The position numbers were made by a program, and so were the translations under genes. This document shows positions 12,346 to 24,152 of a stretch of DNA of 64,000 nt, in pieces (the stretch's first letter is position 1; every line of letters starts with the position of its first letter). This DNA is from Hedera helix. Taxonomy: Eukaryota; Streptophyta; Magnoliopsida; Apiales; Araliaceae. The notes under the pieces were generated by a model, which did no database searches, had not been told where the DNA came from, and was given only the letters and a program-made list of their open reading frames with translations. Location: positions 22,802,744-22,866,743 of the forward strand of contig OX359278.1 in NCBI GenBank assembly GCA_947179155.2, given 5' to 3'.

Positions 12346-13534
12346 ACTTATTTACACACTAATAAATAGCTAATTGATGATGAATCACCCAATTTTTTTC
12401 ACATATTATTTTACATCACTCGAATAATATGTCAAGAGTTCAAATATCATTTTTCTGTAATTAATAATAATTTTTCTATAATTATTATTAATTTAGTAAG
12501 CTTTAATCCATCATTAATTCTAATAAATACCAAATAACAGAAAATTTCAGATTTTAAATTTTTATAATTTTCTTTAAAAAATTATAAGCATTTTCTCTTT
12601 TGGAACCAACTCAAAAATCGGCCTAAAAATGCCCGAACCGGCCCTACCTAGAAATCATGAAAAATCGGAAAAAATCGAACCGGCCAGTTTTTTTTAAAAA
12701 AATAGGCAAATTAGTTTCTAAGTTTTCTAGACTTGGGGTCTCCGACGGGAACTTGAATAAAATGAAATCCACAAGTCCGATTGAGGTCTATTAGGTATCG
12801 ATGAATTTGTAACTTCCCGAACTACATGATTCTATTATCGAACATCAAATTTGGATTTGTTTTTTAGTCACTGAAAATAGCTCTAAACCAGACTGTTATG
12901 CACAACCCTAAAATTAGTGGGGTGTTTTAGTAGAAAATTCATATTTTGCTCATTTTAAATCGGATTTTAATCATTCAACTTGGAGAATCTTCATATTTCA
13001 TGGATCTATCACCCAAAATTGACGGATCATAAATCCAACTTACGGATCGTGAACAGTAATTCCGTGAATGGGCTGCTATGTATTAGATTAACTTGTTTTC
13101 GTCGGTAAAAATTTATTCAATGAGTTTGATTAAATTTTTCATCACAAACACATATAAAAACCCGTGTTAAACCCATGTAACCCTAGATATACCAATATAG
13201 CATGGATCTATCTATTTAGACTTTGAAAATTATATTTCTACCATAGAAATTACATAGTACCCAAAGAACAATACCAAGCTAGAAGGTTTTATACCTTTTG
13301 TTGATTATCCTCTTTCTTAGAACTTTGAAAAGGCTTGGATGATCAATCTTGTTACATAGATAGCTTCCTCTTGATGAGACCTCCATCTTTAAATCTTACT
13401 CCAAGATCATCCAACCATCAATGCTCACAAGATCTAACTTTCTTTTTCTTTTTCTCTAGAGCTTTTCTCTATTTTCTTTCTCTCTAGCTTTTCTAGTAAA
13501 AAGACTAACAAACATAGCACAAGTATGGGATGTC

Positions 13535-13546
13535 TTATTTATAGCC
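13535..13546 (-). promoter_or_regulatory. TATA box of the family-A LTR
   Basis: The minus strand reads GGCTATAAATAA. A CT-rich leader on the plus strand (13438-13500; GA-rich on the sense strand) lies just downstream of it in the direction of transcription. Confidence 0.6.
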
Positions 13547-15291
13547 CTCCACTAATACCTCATTAACTTTTCTAATTCACCAATGTTTGTGAAATTAAGG
13601 CTTAATTGAGCTTACTATTGCATGAATGACCATTTGGAATGACTAGCTTGATTGACCATGGTGTGACATGTTACTTGCAATTTTCCAAGCTAGCAAAATA
13701 AGTAACCAATTGAGTATATAACACTCAATCACCAAACTCACCAACATTTAACTTTGGTCACACAATACTCAACCTTAGTTAAGACTCATCTTATTTATAT
13801 ATACATATTTATATATCTCACAACAACTAACCACAATGTGGTTAACTCTCTACATTAAAATGACCTAGGTTGGTCCACACACCCAACCATGGTCTAAACT
13901 CATCATATAAATATATATACTTATTTTATCATTTCCTCAATTAACCAAGGTATGGTTAATTCTCTACAACATCCAACTCATGGTTACCTACCAATTCTAT
14001 ATTGGTGATTTATATACATACATAATTGTATCTATAATATTCTTCCTACAACTAACCCATGCATAGTTAAATCTTTAATTTATTTACTACCTAGGGTTAC
14101 TCAATTAACTCATCCATAGTTAATTCTCATCATCACATTCATTCACCTAGCAATTAACCAATGTTTGGTTAATACTCTCTCTTGTCTACCAACTAGGGTT
14201 ATTCAATTAACCCTACATTAGTTAATTCTCTACACTTAACAATACTTGAATTTATTCTCCCAACATATTAACCAATATTTGACTTTTATATTTGAACTCA
14301 ATATTTGGGCTACTAGTTTATTTTGCATTGGGCTCCCTTATTTAATTATTTGGGCTACCCAACACAACTCACACATCTTTATAACTTGGGCTAGGTAATT
14401 AATTTAATTGGATTACCACCACATTATATACAATACTTGCCAACATAATTTAATTGAACTTATATTAATTACCTCTTGGACTATAATATTTGGGCTTATT
14501 ATTTAATTACCCATCTTCATGCAAGTATTCCCATATTGGTCTTTTATTAAATCCATTAATGGACTCTATATAACAACTTAATAATTAAGTTAATTACTTA
14601 ATTAATTAACTTTATAATATTGTCATTCTAGACAATCATTCTAGTTTTTCTAAAACTTTAACTCTTAACTAATATAATTAACTTAGTTAATTATATTTCA
14701 TGACTTCCCTTCTTACTTCACATTTTAAACTAATTAAATTATTAGTTTAATTGAGTACTTAATATACTCATATTCTTATTGGGCTAATAAACACACATTA
14801 GGTGTATATATATTAATATAACCACCTTCAATTTTTAATTGAATTTATTTTCTTAATAAATTCTCTCCATGCATCATTAAAATATTTTCACATTTAATTT
14901 CTAACAAATATATTATGTTAAAAAAAAAATGTTCACCCATTTTTCACACATCTCACTTCTACAACATTAGGTTTTAAACCATAACCTTTAATTTATATTT
15001 AAAATCTTATTTACAAATCTTGTAAATATCTGGGATATTACAGAGACCCCCCGACTGCCGTAAGCGTAGTGGTCATTCATCGTCTTTGGCGACCAGATCA
15101 GGCTTCGGCTGGATTGACTGTGTGTCCTGCCTCAACTGACCCGATGCTCGTTGTTCGTTTGACAGCTTTGATCGCAAGCCGTCGTGGTGGCTTCGTGTTG
15201 GGGTCCACCTTCCTTTTCGTATGTCGGGTCAAATGACGATTTTGCCCTCCTGTCAAGGTTAGTACACAAGTGCAAAATTTGGATGTCTACA

Positions 15292-16569
15292 CTCATCATA
15301 TAAATAGATATACTTATTTTATCATTTTTTTCTCAATTAACCAATGTATGGTTAATTCTCTACAACATCCAACCCATGGTTACCTACCAATTCTATCTTG
15401 GTAAATTATATACATACATAATTGTATGTATAATATTATTCTTACAACTAACTCATGCATAGTTAAATCTTTAATCTATTTACTACCTAGGATTACTCAA
15501 TTAACTCATCCATAGTTAATTTTCATCATCACATTTATTCACCTAGCAATTAACCAATATTTTGTTAATGCTTTCTCTTGTCTACCAACTAGGGTTATTA
15601 AATTAACCCTACATTAGTTAATTATTTACACTTAACAATACTTGAAATTATTCTCCCAATATATTGACCAACATTTGTCTTTTAAATGTTTGGGATACAT
15701 AATTTACTTTTCATTGTGCCCTCTTATTTAAATTGGTTGGGGCTACCCAACACAACTCACAAATCTCTACTAACTTGGGCTAAGCAATTAATTCAATTGG
15801 ATTTCCACACCATTACATACAATACTTGCCAACATAATTTAATTGGACTTATATTAATTACCGTTTTGACTATTAATTAACATAACATTTGGTCTTATTA
15901 TTTAATTACTCATCTTCATGCAAATATTCTCATATTGGGCTAACCAATATAATCTTTTTGGGCTAGTCCACTAGTAGTAATTAAATTACTTAGACTATTC
16001 ATTAGACTTAATCCATAAATTCATTTGGACCTTTTTATTATTACCAACAAGACTTACAATAATTAAAATATTGGGCTTGTTTTAAATTCATTAATAGACT
16101 ATATACTATAACTTGATAATTAAGTTAATTACTTAATTAATTAACTTCTTAATATTGTCATGTAGACAAACATTCTAGTTTTTCTATAATTTTAACTCAT
16201 AACTAATATAATTAACCTAATTAATTATATTTCACAACAATCATTCTTGCTCCATAAACTAATTAATTTATTAATGTTGTTGAGTATTAATTTACTTATC
16301 TTCTTATTTAGCTAAAAAGCACACTTTAGGTATAACTTTATTAATATAACCACACTCACTTCTTAATTGAATTTATTTTCTTAATAAATTCTCCACATGC
16401 ATCATTATAATATTTTCGCATTTAATCCCTAATAAATAAATTAGGTTAAAAAAAATGTTTACTCATTTTCTACACATCTTACTTCTCTAACTTTAGGTTT
16501 TAAACATTAAATTTTAATTGATCATTTAAGATCTTATCTACAAATCTTGTAAATATCTAGAGTATTACA
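15292..16569 (-). mobile_element. Outer family-A LTR, right part
   Basis: This aligns with 13899-15042 of the nested family-A LTR, starting at CTCATCATATAAATA and ending TAGAGTATTACA, with an extra segment near 15930-16080. It is the target into which Ogre element 1 inserted, so its other half lies left of the window. Divergence from the nested copy is clearly visible, as expected if this copy is older. No coding potential. Confidence 0.75.
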
Positions 16570-16942
16570 CTTTTTCTCTCATTTGGCATTCTAGTTCTTT
16601 CACTCTCAATCTCTCTAGCTTTCCTTACTTACTCTCTAACTCTGCTCTTTTCTCTCTAGCTCCAACACTTAGTAAAATGAAGTAAACCTTCATAAAAGTT
16701 GGGAGAGAGCTATATTTATAGAGAAAATATAATCTTACTTACTTACCTCTAATCATCCAACATATGAGCTAAGAATGGTTTAGGGTTAATTTAATTGCCA
16801 ACAAGGTTCCATAAATTAAGGAAAAAGATACTTGCATGGGAGGGATTTAAGGAACCTTTTTGCAATGCTAAAGAACTCCACAAGGCTCAAAAAAATCACA
16901 AGTCTCAAGGGGGAAGGGGTTGGGGTGGTCGAATTCCTCTAG

Positions 16943-16976
<34 letters not shown>

Positions 16977-17455
16977 CTTCCAAAATACTTACATTTGCAT
17001 TGGGCGACCACAAATGAAAATTCTTGGGCCTCCCTTACTAAAAAATTGGGCTCATTCCTTAAGGTCATATAAATACTATACAAGTCTTGCAAGTATTATA
17101 ATTGTTTGGGCTTGTTTAACTACAAGAGAATATAACACTTGGGCTACTTAATTTCCCTTCTCATCGGACTTGGGCCAAATTACAATTCCTACAAGTTGGA
17201 CCTATTTACATGACAATCAAGCTAGTTAATTATTAACTTAAGCTTTTAATTTTCTTATCTGGTAATCCACTTGGTTAACTAATTAACCTTGGCTTTACTT
17301 TTTGTTCCATGAACTAATTTATATAGTTAGCTTCATTGACTATTAAAGTAGTCTTCTCATCAGATATATATTCAATCAACTCCATTGCATAAGGAAATTT
17401 TCAATAAATCTTTAGTTCATTAATAATAATATTATATAATCTTCTCGGTTATTAC
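16570..17455 (-). repeat. LTR-like fragment with TATA box
   Basis: The composition resembles family A around its promoter: a CT-rich block (16570-16665), then a minus-strand TATA box (CTATAAATATAG at 16710-16721). The right edge is TCGGTTATTACA at 17455, which on the minus strand reads TGTAATAACCGA, an LTR-type start. It is probably the 5' part of another long LTR. An AT microsatellite lies at 16943-16975. The open frame at 16795-17151 crosses that microsatellite and is not a gene. Confidence 0.45.
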
Positions 17456-18544
17456 ATATATTGTATACATTGAAACCATTTTTGAATGTGAATTTGCTTT
17501 GTTATTATTTGTTTTAGTTTTGAAAGAATAGTTACTATTGTTATTGAACAAAAAATTATTACGAAAAAAGAAAAAAATTTACAAATTATAATTGATCCAC
17601 CTAAATAGTAAAAATTGTTACTTGTTGAGCTTTATCGCTCACCACTTACATTAATTTTAACAAGATACCTTGTTAAGAGCCGAGCATTATTGATACTTTT
17701 GTGGTTAACTGGAGTTCTTTTAGTTTATGACGTTTATTAGTATTTTTAAATTTTGATAAGACTCTTTTTTTTAGGGGAGCTAAGTCTTCAATTTTATATT
17801 TTGGCATTTAGTTATAAGTTTAAATTTGATTTGAAAGATTGTTGGGTTTTAATTTAGTATAATTAATATGTTGGTTATTTTAATTGAGTTGAGCGCTATT
17901 GATATTGTGCCTTGCGGGTCTTGGGCTTGCTATGTGTAACACTTCAAACTTGTAGTGGGTTCGGGGGGTTATAGTCATTTTGCCTACAACACATTTTTAT
18001 ATATGCAAGAGTGAGCATCAAATATACTCAGCAAGTATAAGAAAATTGATCATTAACAATTTATCATGAACAATTAAACAATAGTAAAGAAATTCTCAAT
18101 AATCTGAATACAATGGTTTATCATGAATAATTAAAGAAAAACTGTCGAGAAAACTCTTAAATCTAATACTTCAAAAATGTGTAACAACACATGAATAATA
18201 TGAAGTACAAAGATTTTAGTTCTCTTTATCATCATTACTGAGTAGTCATAAGGACCATGAATTTCTTATGTTTAACAACTTTACAACTAAGAACAACCTT
18301 TGAAATTATTTGACAGTTAAACAGACCACAAATTCTTCCTCTTTTATTTGACAGTTGTACAGACTGTAATCTTGTTTAACAGTTACACATACTGGAAACT
18401 CTTTATAACACTGTACTTCAGCAGTGTTATTTTACAGTAACATAGATTGTAAACTTTTTACACACTGTATTTCAACAATGTTCAGTTGGCGAACCAACAA
18501 TCCCCTAAAAATTTAGGGTTGTTCATTCTTATCTTCAGAATTCT
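17456..18544. repeat. Unresolved long-LTR fragments
   Basis: A Tekay/Del-like phrase, TTGAGCTTTATCGCTCACCA (17627-17646), suggests the 3' part of a plus-strand LTR. About 17937-18544 contains TGTAACACTTC and a minus-strand form of the same signature (GAGTGAGCATC...CTCAGC near 18008), suggesting a second LTR in the other direction. A small repeat, TGACAGTT(A/G)A(C/A)A, recurs near 18310-18460. I could not define both ends of either unit. No gene is seen. Confidence 0.4.
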
Positions 18545-19371
18545 TGATAGGAATGAATTTTATTATACTTTTATCCCTTAATTATTAGTTTTTATAATTA
18601 TTTTGAGTCTAATTATATTATTTATTTTTATTTTGTAAGTTCATAAGTGTTTTATATTAGTTTTAAGTGTTTTATGTTAACTTCATGTGTTTTGGCATTG
18701 TTTTGTAGGAATTGAAATAAGGGATAATTAGATCAAAGTTTGGAATTGTATATTTGGATTTTTAGCTTACGGATTTACCTAGCAGTAACTTCAAGCTCAG
18801 TTTTGATTTTGATCCGGGCATAATTTGTCAAATTCTAAAACATAAAAGTTGTAGATCTACTTTTCAACTTTTCAGAACATCTTGAATTGCCTCAATCGGA
18901 GTTCGTATAAAAAAAATTATATATGTTCTATCAAAGGACATCAATACAAACAATGGGCCAGTGTCGGCAGCGCTAGAAATGACTTTTGGTCAGCGCTGGC
19001 GGTGCTGGTTAGCAGAAAGTTCATCTCCAACAGCGTTTTGGGTCGCTGCTAGACTTGGTTTCGACGCGTTTTTAATGTTTTTGACTCCAAATTGGATTAG
19101 GTTGTCCATATATGCTAGCCATTTGATATGTAACTTACAAATACCCATCAAAACTCATATTTTTAAGAGAGATGACATAGATTATGAGAGATTCAAGCAA
19201 TGTTTTATTAGATTTAAAGGAGGATTCACACATTCATTCATCCATAGAGATTATTATGCAAAGCATGTTAGGCTAAGTTTTTTAATTCAGTTCTAGAAAA
19301 TTTCAAACTTGTTTACGGTTAATGGTTAAATCAATTTAGTAGTATTATTTCTTCTTCCTTATATAAAATTA

Positions 19372-20273
19372 CTAGGGATAACCCGTGCCTGTGCAACTAA
19401 TATAACAGTTGAGTACTGTATTCAATATTTCTAAATTAAAAAATCTAAGACTGTTATGGCCAACTATTAATACAAAAAGATTAATACTCAATCCAGTCAT
19501 AGTTTCTTTTTTAGGAAAATATTAGTGTGCTACTCATTCGCAACTTAAAATTAGTTCTAAACAAGTTTAAGCAATTAATTTATTGACGATAGCGGACTCA
19601 AATTTGTGTAATATAGTATTTTCGGGTATCCTACACACATTTTTTTATTGACAAAACAGAATGAGAAGTATAGCAGCATTTATTTGCTTATAGTATATCT
19701 AACAATCGATCAATATGATCCATGATCAATATTTTTTGTGGAAAAATGGTAGTACTGCAAGCCATTTTGTGGGATCCAATGAGGGAAAAAAAAAGATGTA
19801 AAAATCCAAAAGAAAGGCTTTTGCATATATACCCAAAAGTATAAAATAAGCCCTCTAAGTCCAAATAAAAAAGTATTGTCATAACACCAACTAAATCGTA
19901 TCACCATAACATTTTTTTTCTCTATACCATGAGTCAGAACTTACTACAATAGTTGCTTTCGATATAGCGCGCAAAAATACTAAAGAGATGATACGTAATT
20001 GTCCGTACCTAAAGGCACGACGTAGATTAAAATTTCAAAAATACTCTATTACCTAAAGACTTTTTGCAACCTAAAATAACTTACAAATCAATTTAGAATG
20101 AATCTGAACCGTCCTCGTGATTTTCTGCCCAAATTAATTTACATGTAGAAACATAACGACCGCAATACCTGACAAACAGAAAAATGACATTAATGCTAAA
20201 AAGATGACCCATGTTGTTTACGTGCAATTTTATTTATTTATTATTATTATAATAATTATAATTATAATTATAT

Positions 20274-20322
<49 letters not shown>

Positions 20323-20344
20323 GATTATTACTATTATTATATTA

Positions 20345-20388
<44 letters not shown>

Positions 20389-20440
20389 ATTATTACTATT
20401 ACAATTATTATTATTATTATTATTATAATTATTATTACTA

Positions 20441-20513
<73 letters not shown>

Positions 20514-20587
20514 ATGATTATTACTATTATTATATTAATTATTACTACTACTACTATTATAATAATTATTATTATTACTATTATTAC

Positions 20588-20674
<87 letters not shown>

Positions 20675-20731
20675 TATTATTATTATTTTTACTATTATTA
20701 TATTACTTATTATTGTTATTATTATTATTAC

Positions 20732-20791
<60 letters not shown>

Positions 20792-20802
20792 ATGATTCTT
20801 AC

Positions 20803-20892
<90 letters not shown>

Positions 20893-20925
20893 TACTAGTA
20901 CTACTACTACTACTATTATTATTAC

Positions 20926-21009
<84 letters not shown>

Positions 21010-21058
21010 ATTAATTATTATTATTATCCTAGTTATTATCACTACTATTATTATATTA

Positions 21059-21100
<42 letters not shown>

Positions 21101-21307
21101 GTAAATTTGATTTGGGTGGAAAATATGAGTAGATAGATTTTTGAAAGTTAGAATTTGAATTGGGAGGGAAATGAGTGGTAGATTAGTGACTGTTGGATGT
21201 TGAAGCCTCAAATGATTTTAGACTGTTGGATGTTGAAGCCTAAATTGATTTAAAACCGTTAGATGTTAAAATATTGGAATTTGAGCCGCTCTATTTTATT
21301 ATATAGA
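19372..21307 (-). mobile_element. Non-autonomous Helitron (1936 bp)
   Basis: On the minus strand it begins TCTATATAATAAAATAGAGC and ends CACGGGTTATCCCTAG, that is 5' TC and 3' CTRR (CTAG) with a degenerate GC-rich hairpin just inside the 3' end. It sits between A (19371) and T (21308), the Helitron AT target. Removing it gives AAAATTATTTGTGATAATC, matching the uninterrupted related LTR near 44250. No Rep/helicase coding sequence is present, so it needs a partner element. Much of its body is an ATT microsatellite. Confidence 0.85.
20228..21101. repeat. ATT/TTA microsatellite (about 870 bp)
   Basis: A long imperfect trinucleotide tract is interrupted by short TTACTATTATTATATTAATT-like variants. 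The poly-Ile and poly-Tyr frames that cross it are translation artefacts. Confidence 0.97.
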
Positions 21308-22499
21308 TTTGTGATAATCTATTTTAATTACTTATTTGATATTAAATTTGATTGGTTTGATTAGAGCTCGTTAGACTGATCAAAATATTATCAATTACTA
21401 GATTTAAAAATTATATTACGTGTAATTGATATTGTTCTTATTCGTTGGTGGTGAATAATGATAGATGATTGTGGTCAAGCTTTTGTCTATTGCTATGGTT
21501 ATCATAGTATAAGTTAAACAATCCGAGCTTATGAGATTGCTGCTTAGAATTATCTAATTTCTTTGTGATTAATGCTTCCATTATATTAAATTTAAAGAGT
21601 TTGTTCTAGGTTGTATAATGGTTAGAATCTAATGAAGAGCTTATTGTATTAGATTAAAATTAAAGAAATTTTTGTGTAGCAGAGCTTGTTGTTGTTTAAG
21701 GTTATTAGTTTCATGAAAGGAAAGACATATATTTTGATTGATTGATCTGTTATTTGTAAGGGTGTGATTGAACTGAAGAACTGAAGTCTTTAATTTATTG
21801 GTTAATCTTATTAATTTACTTTTATTTATTTAGTTAATTATAATTAATTAAAAATCCCCCACTTTTAGTTTACATTGCATAAAATTAAATTAATCATTCT
21901 TTGTGGGATCGACTCTTACTTACCCTTTTTGTGACTCTTACTTACTCTACTATAATTGTCGGATATAGAAAATGACATAAACAATTCTTAAATGGTCAAT
22001 GGTACTATCACTTTTAATTGTTAAAATATCCGGTGGTAAAAGAATAGTAATATACGGTATTACAAGTAACATACGATATTGCACAGTAGCACACGGTATT
22101 GCGTAGTAGCACACGGCATTGCACAGTGTTTCGTATTATTAAACTGATAAAGTGGTTATCGTACAATATTTGACTTTATTGTCACATGCACAATAATTCA
22201 TGTTATTAAATTGATAATTGTCACAGTAGCATATGCACAGTAATTCACATTATTGAATCAATAATTGTCATAACACAGTAACGTAATCTTTCTTTTGCAT
22301 ACTTTCTGCATTATTGTTATCTCTATTATGGTGTTATTTAAACAGTTGTATTTCATTAATTAATTGACTTGATATCTAACTCAGAAAGCCAACTACACTG
22401 TATTTATAACAATTAGTCATAATAATGAATAAGTGTGAATTATTGTTGAATAATTGAATTGATAAAGTTATTTGTTTATAATATAAAGTTAGGTGATAT

Positions 22500-22745
22500 A
22501 AAATGAATGGTATAGATTAAAGATAATATAGAATTTAAAATGGATGGTGTAGATTAAAAGATGATCTTTAAATGAATGGTTTAGATTAAGGAAATCTTAA
22601 AAGATGAAATGAATGGTATAGATTAAAGATAATATAGAATTTGAAATGGATGATGTAGATTAAAAGATGATATTTAAATAAATGGTTTATCTTAAAAGAT
22701 GAAATGAATGGTATGGATTAAACATTATCTTGAAATGAACGGTTT
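22500..22745. repeat. Tandem repeat upstream of the family-C promoter
   Basis: A unit of roughly 110 bp containing AAATGAATGGTATAGATTAA, AATATAGAATTTAAAATGGA and AGATTAAAAGATGAT repeats about twice, with a partial third copy. It ends about 40 bp before the TATA box, so it occupies the proximal U3 promoter region. Confidence 0.75.
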
Positions 22746-22785
22746 GGATTAAATTAGGAAATCTTGGTTATGATAAGATTTTTGG

Positions 22786-22795
22786 CTATAAATAG
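22786..22795 (+). promoter_or_regulatory. TATA box of family C
   Basis: CTATAAATAG is followed by a CT-rich stretch at about 22832-22855, the layout seen at the other LTR promoters here. Confidence 0.65.
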
Positions 22796-23071
22796 AGACC
22801 TTAACTTAAGGATTTTTCATAAACTTCCTTACTTGTTCTTTCTTTCTCTCTCTAAATACTTCTTGTGAAAGTTTTCTCTAAGTGTGCTTAAGTCATCTTG
22901 AGTATTTGTGAAGATTTATAAGTGTACGTGTACTGTTCAAGTTAGTCAATCTCATTTAAATCAATATCCAGTCACGTGTTAAGGTAAAGGATTATCATTA
23001 TTTTATTCTCGAAAATAATATCGTTTCTTTCTTACTCATAAGATATGTCATTTATTTCCATGTATTAATTT

Positions 23072-23398
23072 GTGGGAATAACCTTACGGTGCGGATTATC
23101 GCCTGTTGGTGAATAACCTTTCGTATTCATTCCTTGTTAATCTCTGAGAATAACCTTACGGTGCGGATTATCGCCTGTTTGGTGAATGACTCTTCGTATT
23201 CAATTTTTATTAAATTGTGGGAATAACCTTACGGTGCGGATTATCGCCTGTTGGTGAATAACCTTTCGTATTCATTCCTTATTAATCTCTGAGAATAACC
23301 TGACTACGCGAATTACCGCATGTTTGGTGAATTACTCTTTGTATTCATTTCTTATTTGTCTCTTGTGGAAATAATTTGTTTACACGAATTATCACATG
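23072..23398. repeat. About 73-bp tandem repeat in family C
   Basis: Five units start with GGAATAACCTTACGGTGCGG or a variant and contain ATTATCGCCTGTTTGGTGAA and TTCGTATTCATT. The first three are very similar; the last two are decayed. The repeat lies downstream of the TATA box, in the transcribed part of the LTR. Confidence 0.88.
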
Positions 23399-24024
23399 AC
23401 ACTTTTATTGCATATTCGTTTATAATATCATTTTCTTTCATATTCGTAAGTGATATTATTTTCCTTTATACTCATAAGGAATACCATCTTTTTCATCTTC
23501 CATTATTCAAACTTACTATGGTAAGGGATATTAATTTCCTTCACCTTTTGTTAATCAAACCTGCTACGGTAAGGGATATTATTTTCTTTCATACACCTAA
23601 ATCGAAACTTATTATGGAACTATTGCTTCTATAATTCCTGAAAATATTATATGTTCCATAATAGTTGCACTTCATCATTTCAATTGAACCATCCTATTTA
23701 CGTGAACCTTTCTATTGAACTGTAACCGTTATTCTGAACTGTGGATCTTGAATATCATTTTTAAATTTCACTCCACATCATGTTGACAATTTGGACATTA
23801 TTTGAATCTGTACAAAGTAAACTTCTGATACTTATTGTTTATCTTGTTTCTTCTGTTCATCATTTATATCATTCTAATCATCCAAATTCAAGTTGTTGTG
23901 AATATCTGTGGCCGGGGGCACAGATGCGATATAATTGTTGAACAGATGATAGGTTAAAGGCGATATAATAGGTTAAAGGCGATACATCTGTTCGGTGTCT
24001 TTTATGGCACGTGGTGAATGTTCT

Positions 24025-24152
24025 CTTTGGCCCGTAGTGCAAAGATGAACTGTTGTTTGGTATGATTATGACCAAAGGCTGAATCTGGTATAATCATGAC
24101 CGTTGGTATTATATTGAATGTCTTTGGCCCGTAGTGCAAAGATGAACTGTTG
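24025..24152. repeat. 97-bp-spaced duplicate in family C
   Basis: The phrase CTTTGGCCCGTAGTGCAAAG occurs at 24025 and 24122 with matching downstream sequence (ATGATTATGA). A diverged relative (GTGGCCGGGGGCACAGATG) lies near 23907. Confidence 0.75.

Larger units (their letters stand above)
10176..15042 (-). mobile_element. Family-A solo LTR, 4.87 kb, Tekay/Del-like
   Basis: The unit starts TGTGACGACCCC and ends GGGATATTACA, with the 5-bp TSD GAGAC at 10171-10175 and 15043-15047, so it is a clean insertion into Ogre LTR 1. There is no gag-pol, so it is best read as a solo LTR left by LTR-LTR recombination. Orientation is minus: a TATA box (GGCTATAAATAA, minus strand) lies at 13535-13546, and the GAGCC...GTGCTCA signature near 10581-10605 sits close to the 3' end, as in Tekay/Del LTRs. 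The two ends resemble each other in inverted form (TGTGACGACCCC and TGTAATATCCCA). Coding content: none. Confidence 0.85.
8080..15291 (-). mobile_element. Ogre-like element 1: 5' leader plus 5' LTR, with a nested solo LTR
   Basis: The LTR occupies 8270-15291 interrupted by a family-A LTR; without that insertion and one TSD copy it is about 2150 bp, matching two other copies here (2127 and 2159 bp). In sense (minus) direction it runs from TGTAGACATCC to CCCGGCGTCGACA. Directly inside the LTR is a minus-strand primer-binding site that matches the tRNA-Arg type known from Ogre. Internal sequence (8080-8269) is cut by the Tat element; the rest of the Ogre would be left of the window. The right end is flanked by CTCAT inside another family-A LTR. 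Between 8270 and 10170 there is no coding potential beyond short chance frames. Confidence 0.85.
18545..21954 (+). mobile_element. Athila/Tat-type LTR (family D copy 1) carrying a Helitron
   Basis: The LTR starts TGATAGGAATGAATTT and ends near ACTCTACTATA (expected CA changed to TA). Flanks ATTCT (18540-18544) and ATTGT (21955-21959) are a plausible 5-bp TSD with one mismatch. It matches the LTR at 43412-44887 along its length, apart from the Helitron at 19372-21307. Both ends also resemble the Tat LTR (TGATAG start; GTGGGATCGACTCTTACTT near the end), so they belong to one broad group. There is no polypurine tract on the left, so it is probably a solo LTR. Confidence 0.8.

Noticed and set aside
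10176..15042. DNA transposon with terminal inverted repeats (TGTGACGACCCC versus TGTAATATCCCA)
   Set aside because: Ends are only loosely inverted, TSD is 5 bp, and a TATA box plus Tekay-like signature fit an LTR better.
16795..17151. 118-codon frame
   Set aside because: Includes a TA microsatellite read as Ile-Tyr repeats; no recognisable domain.
20204..21136. Long poly-Ile, poly-Leu and poly-Tyr open frames on both strands
   Set aside because: They only translate the ATT microsatellite inside the Helitron.
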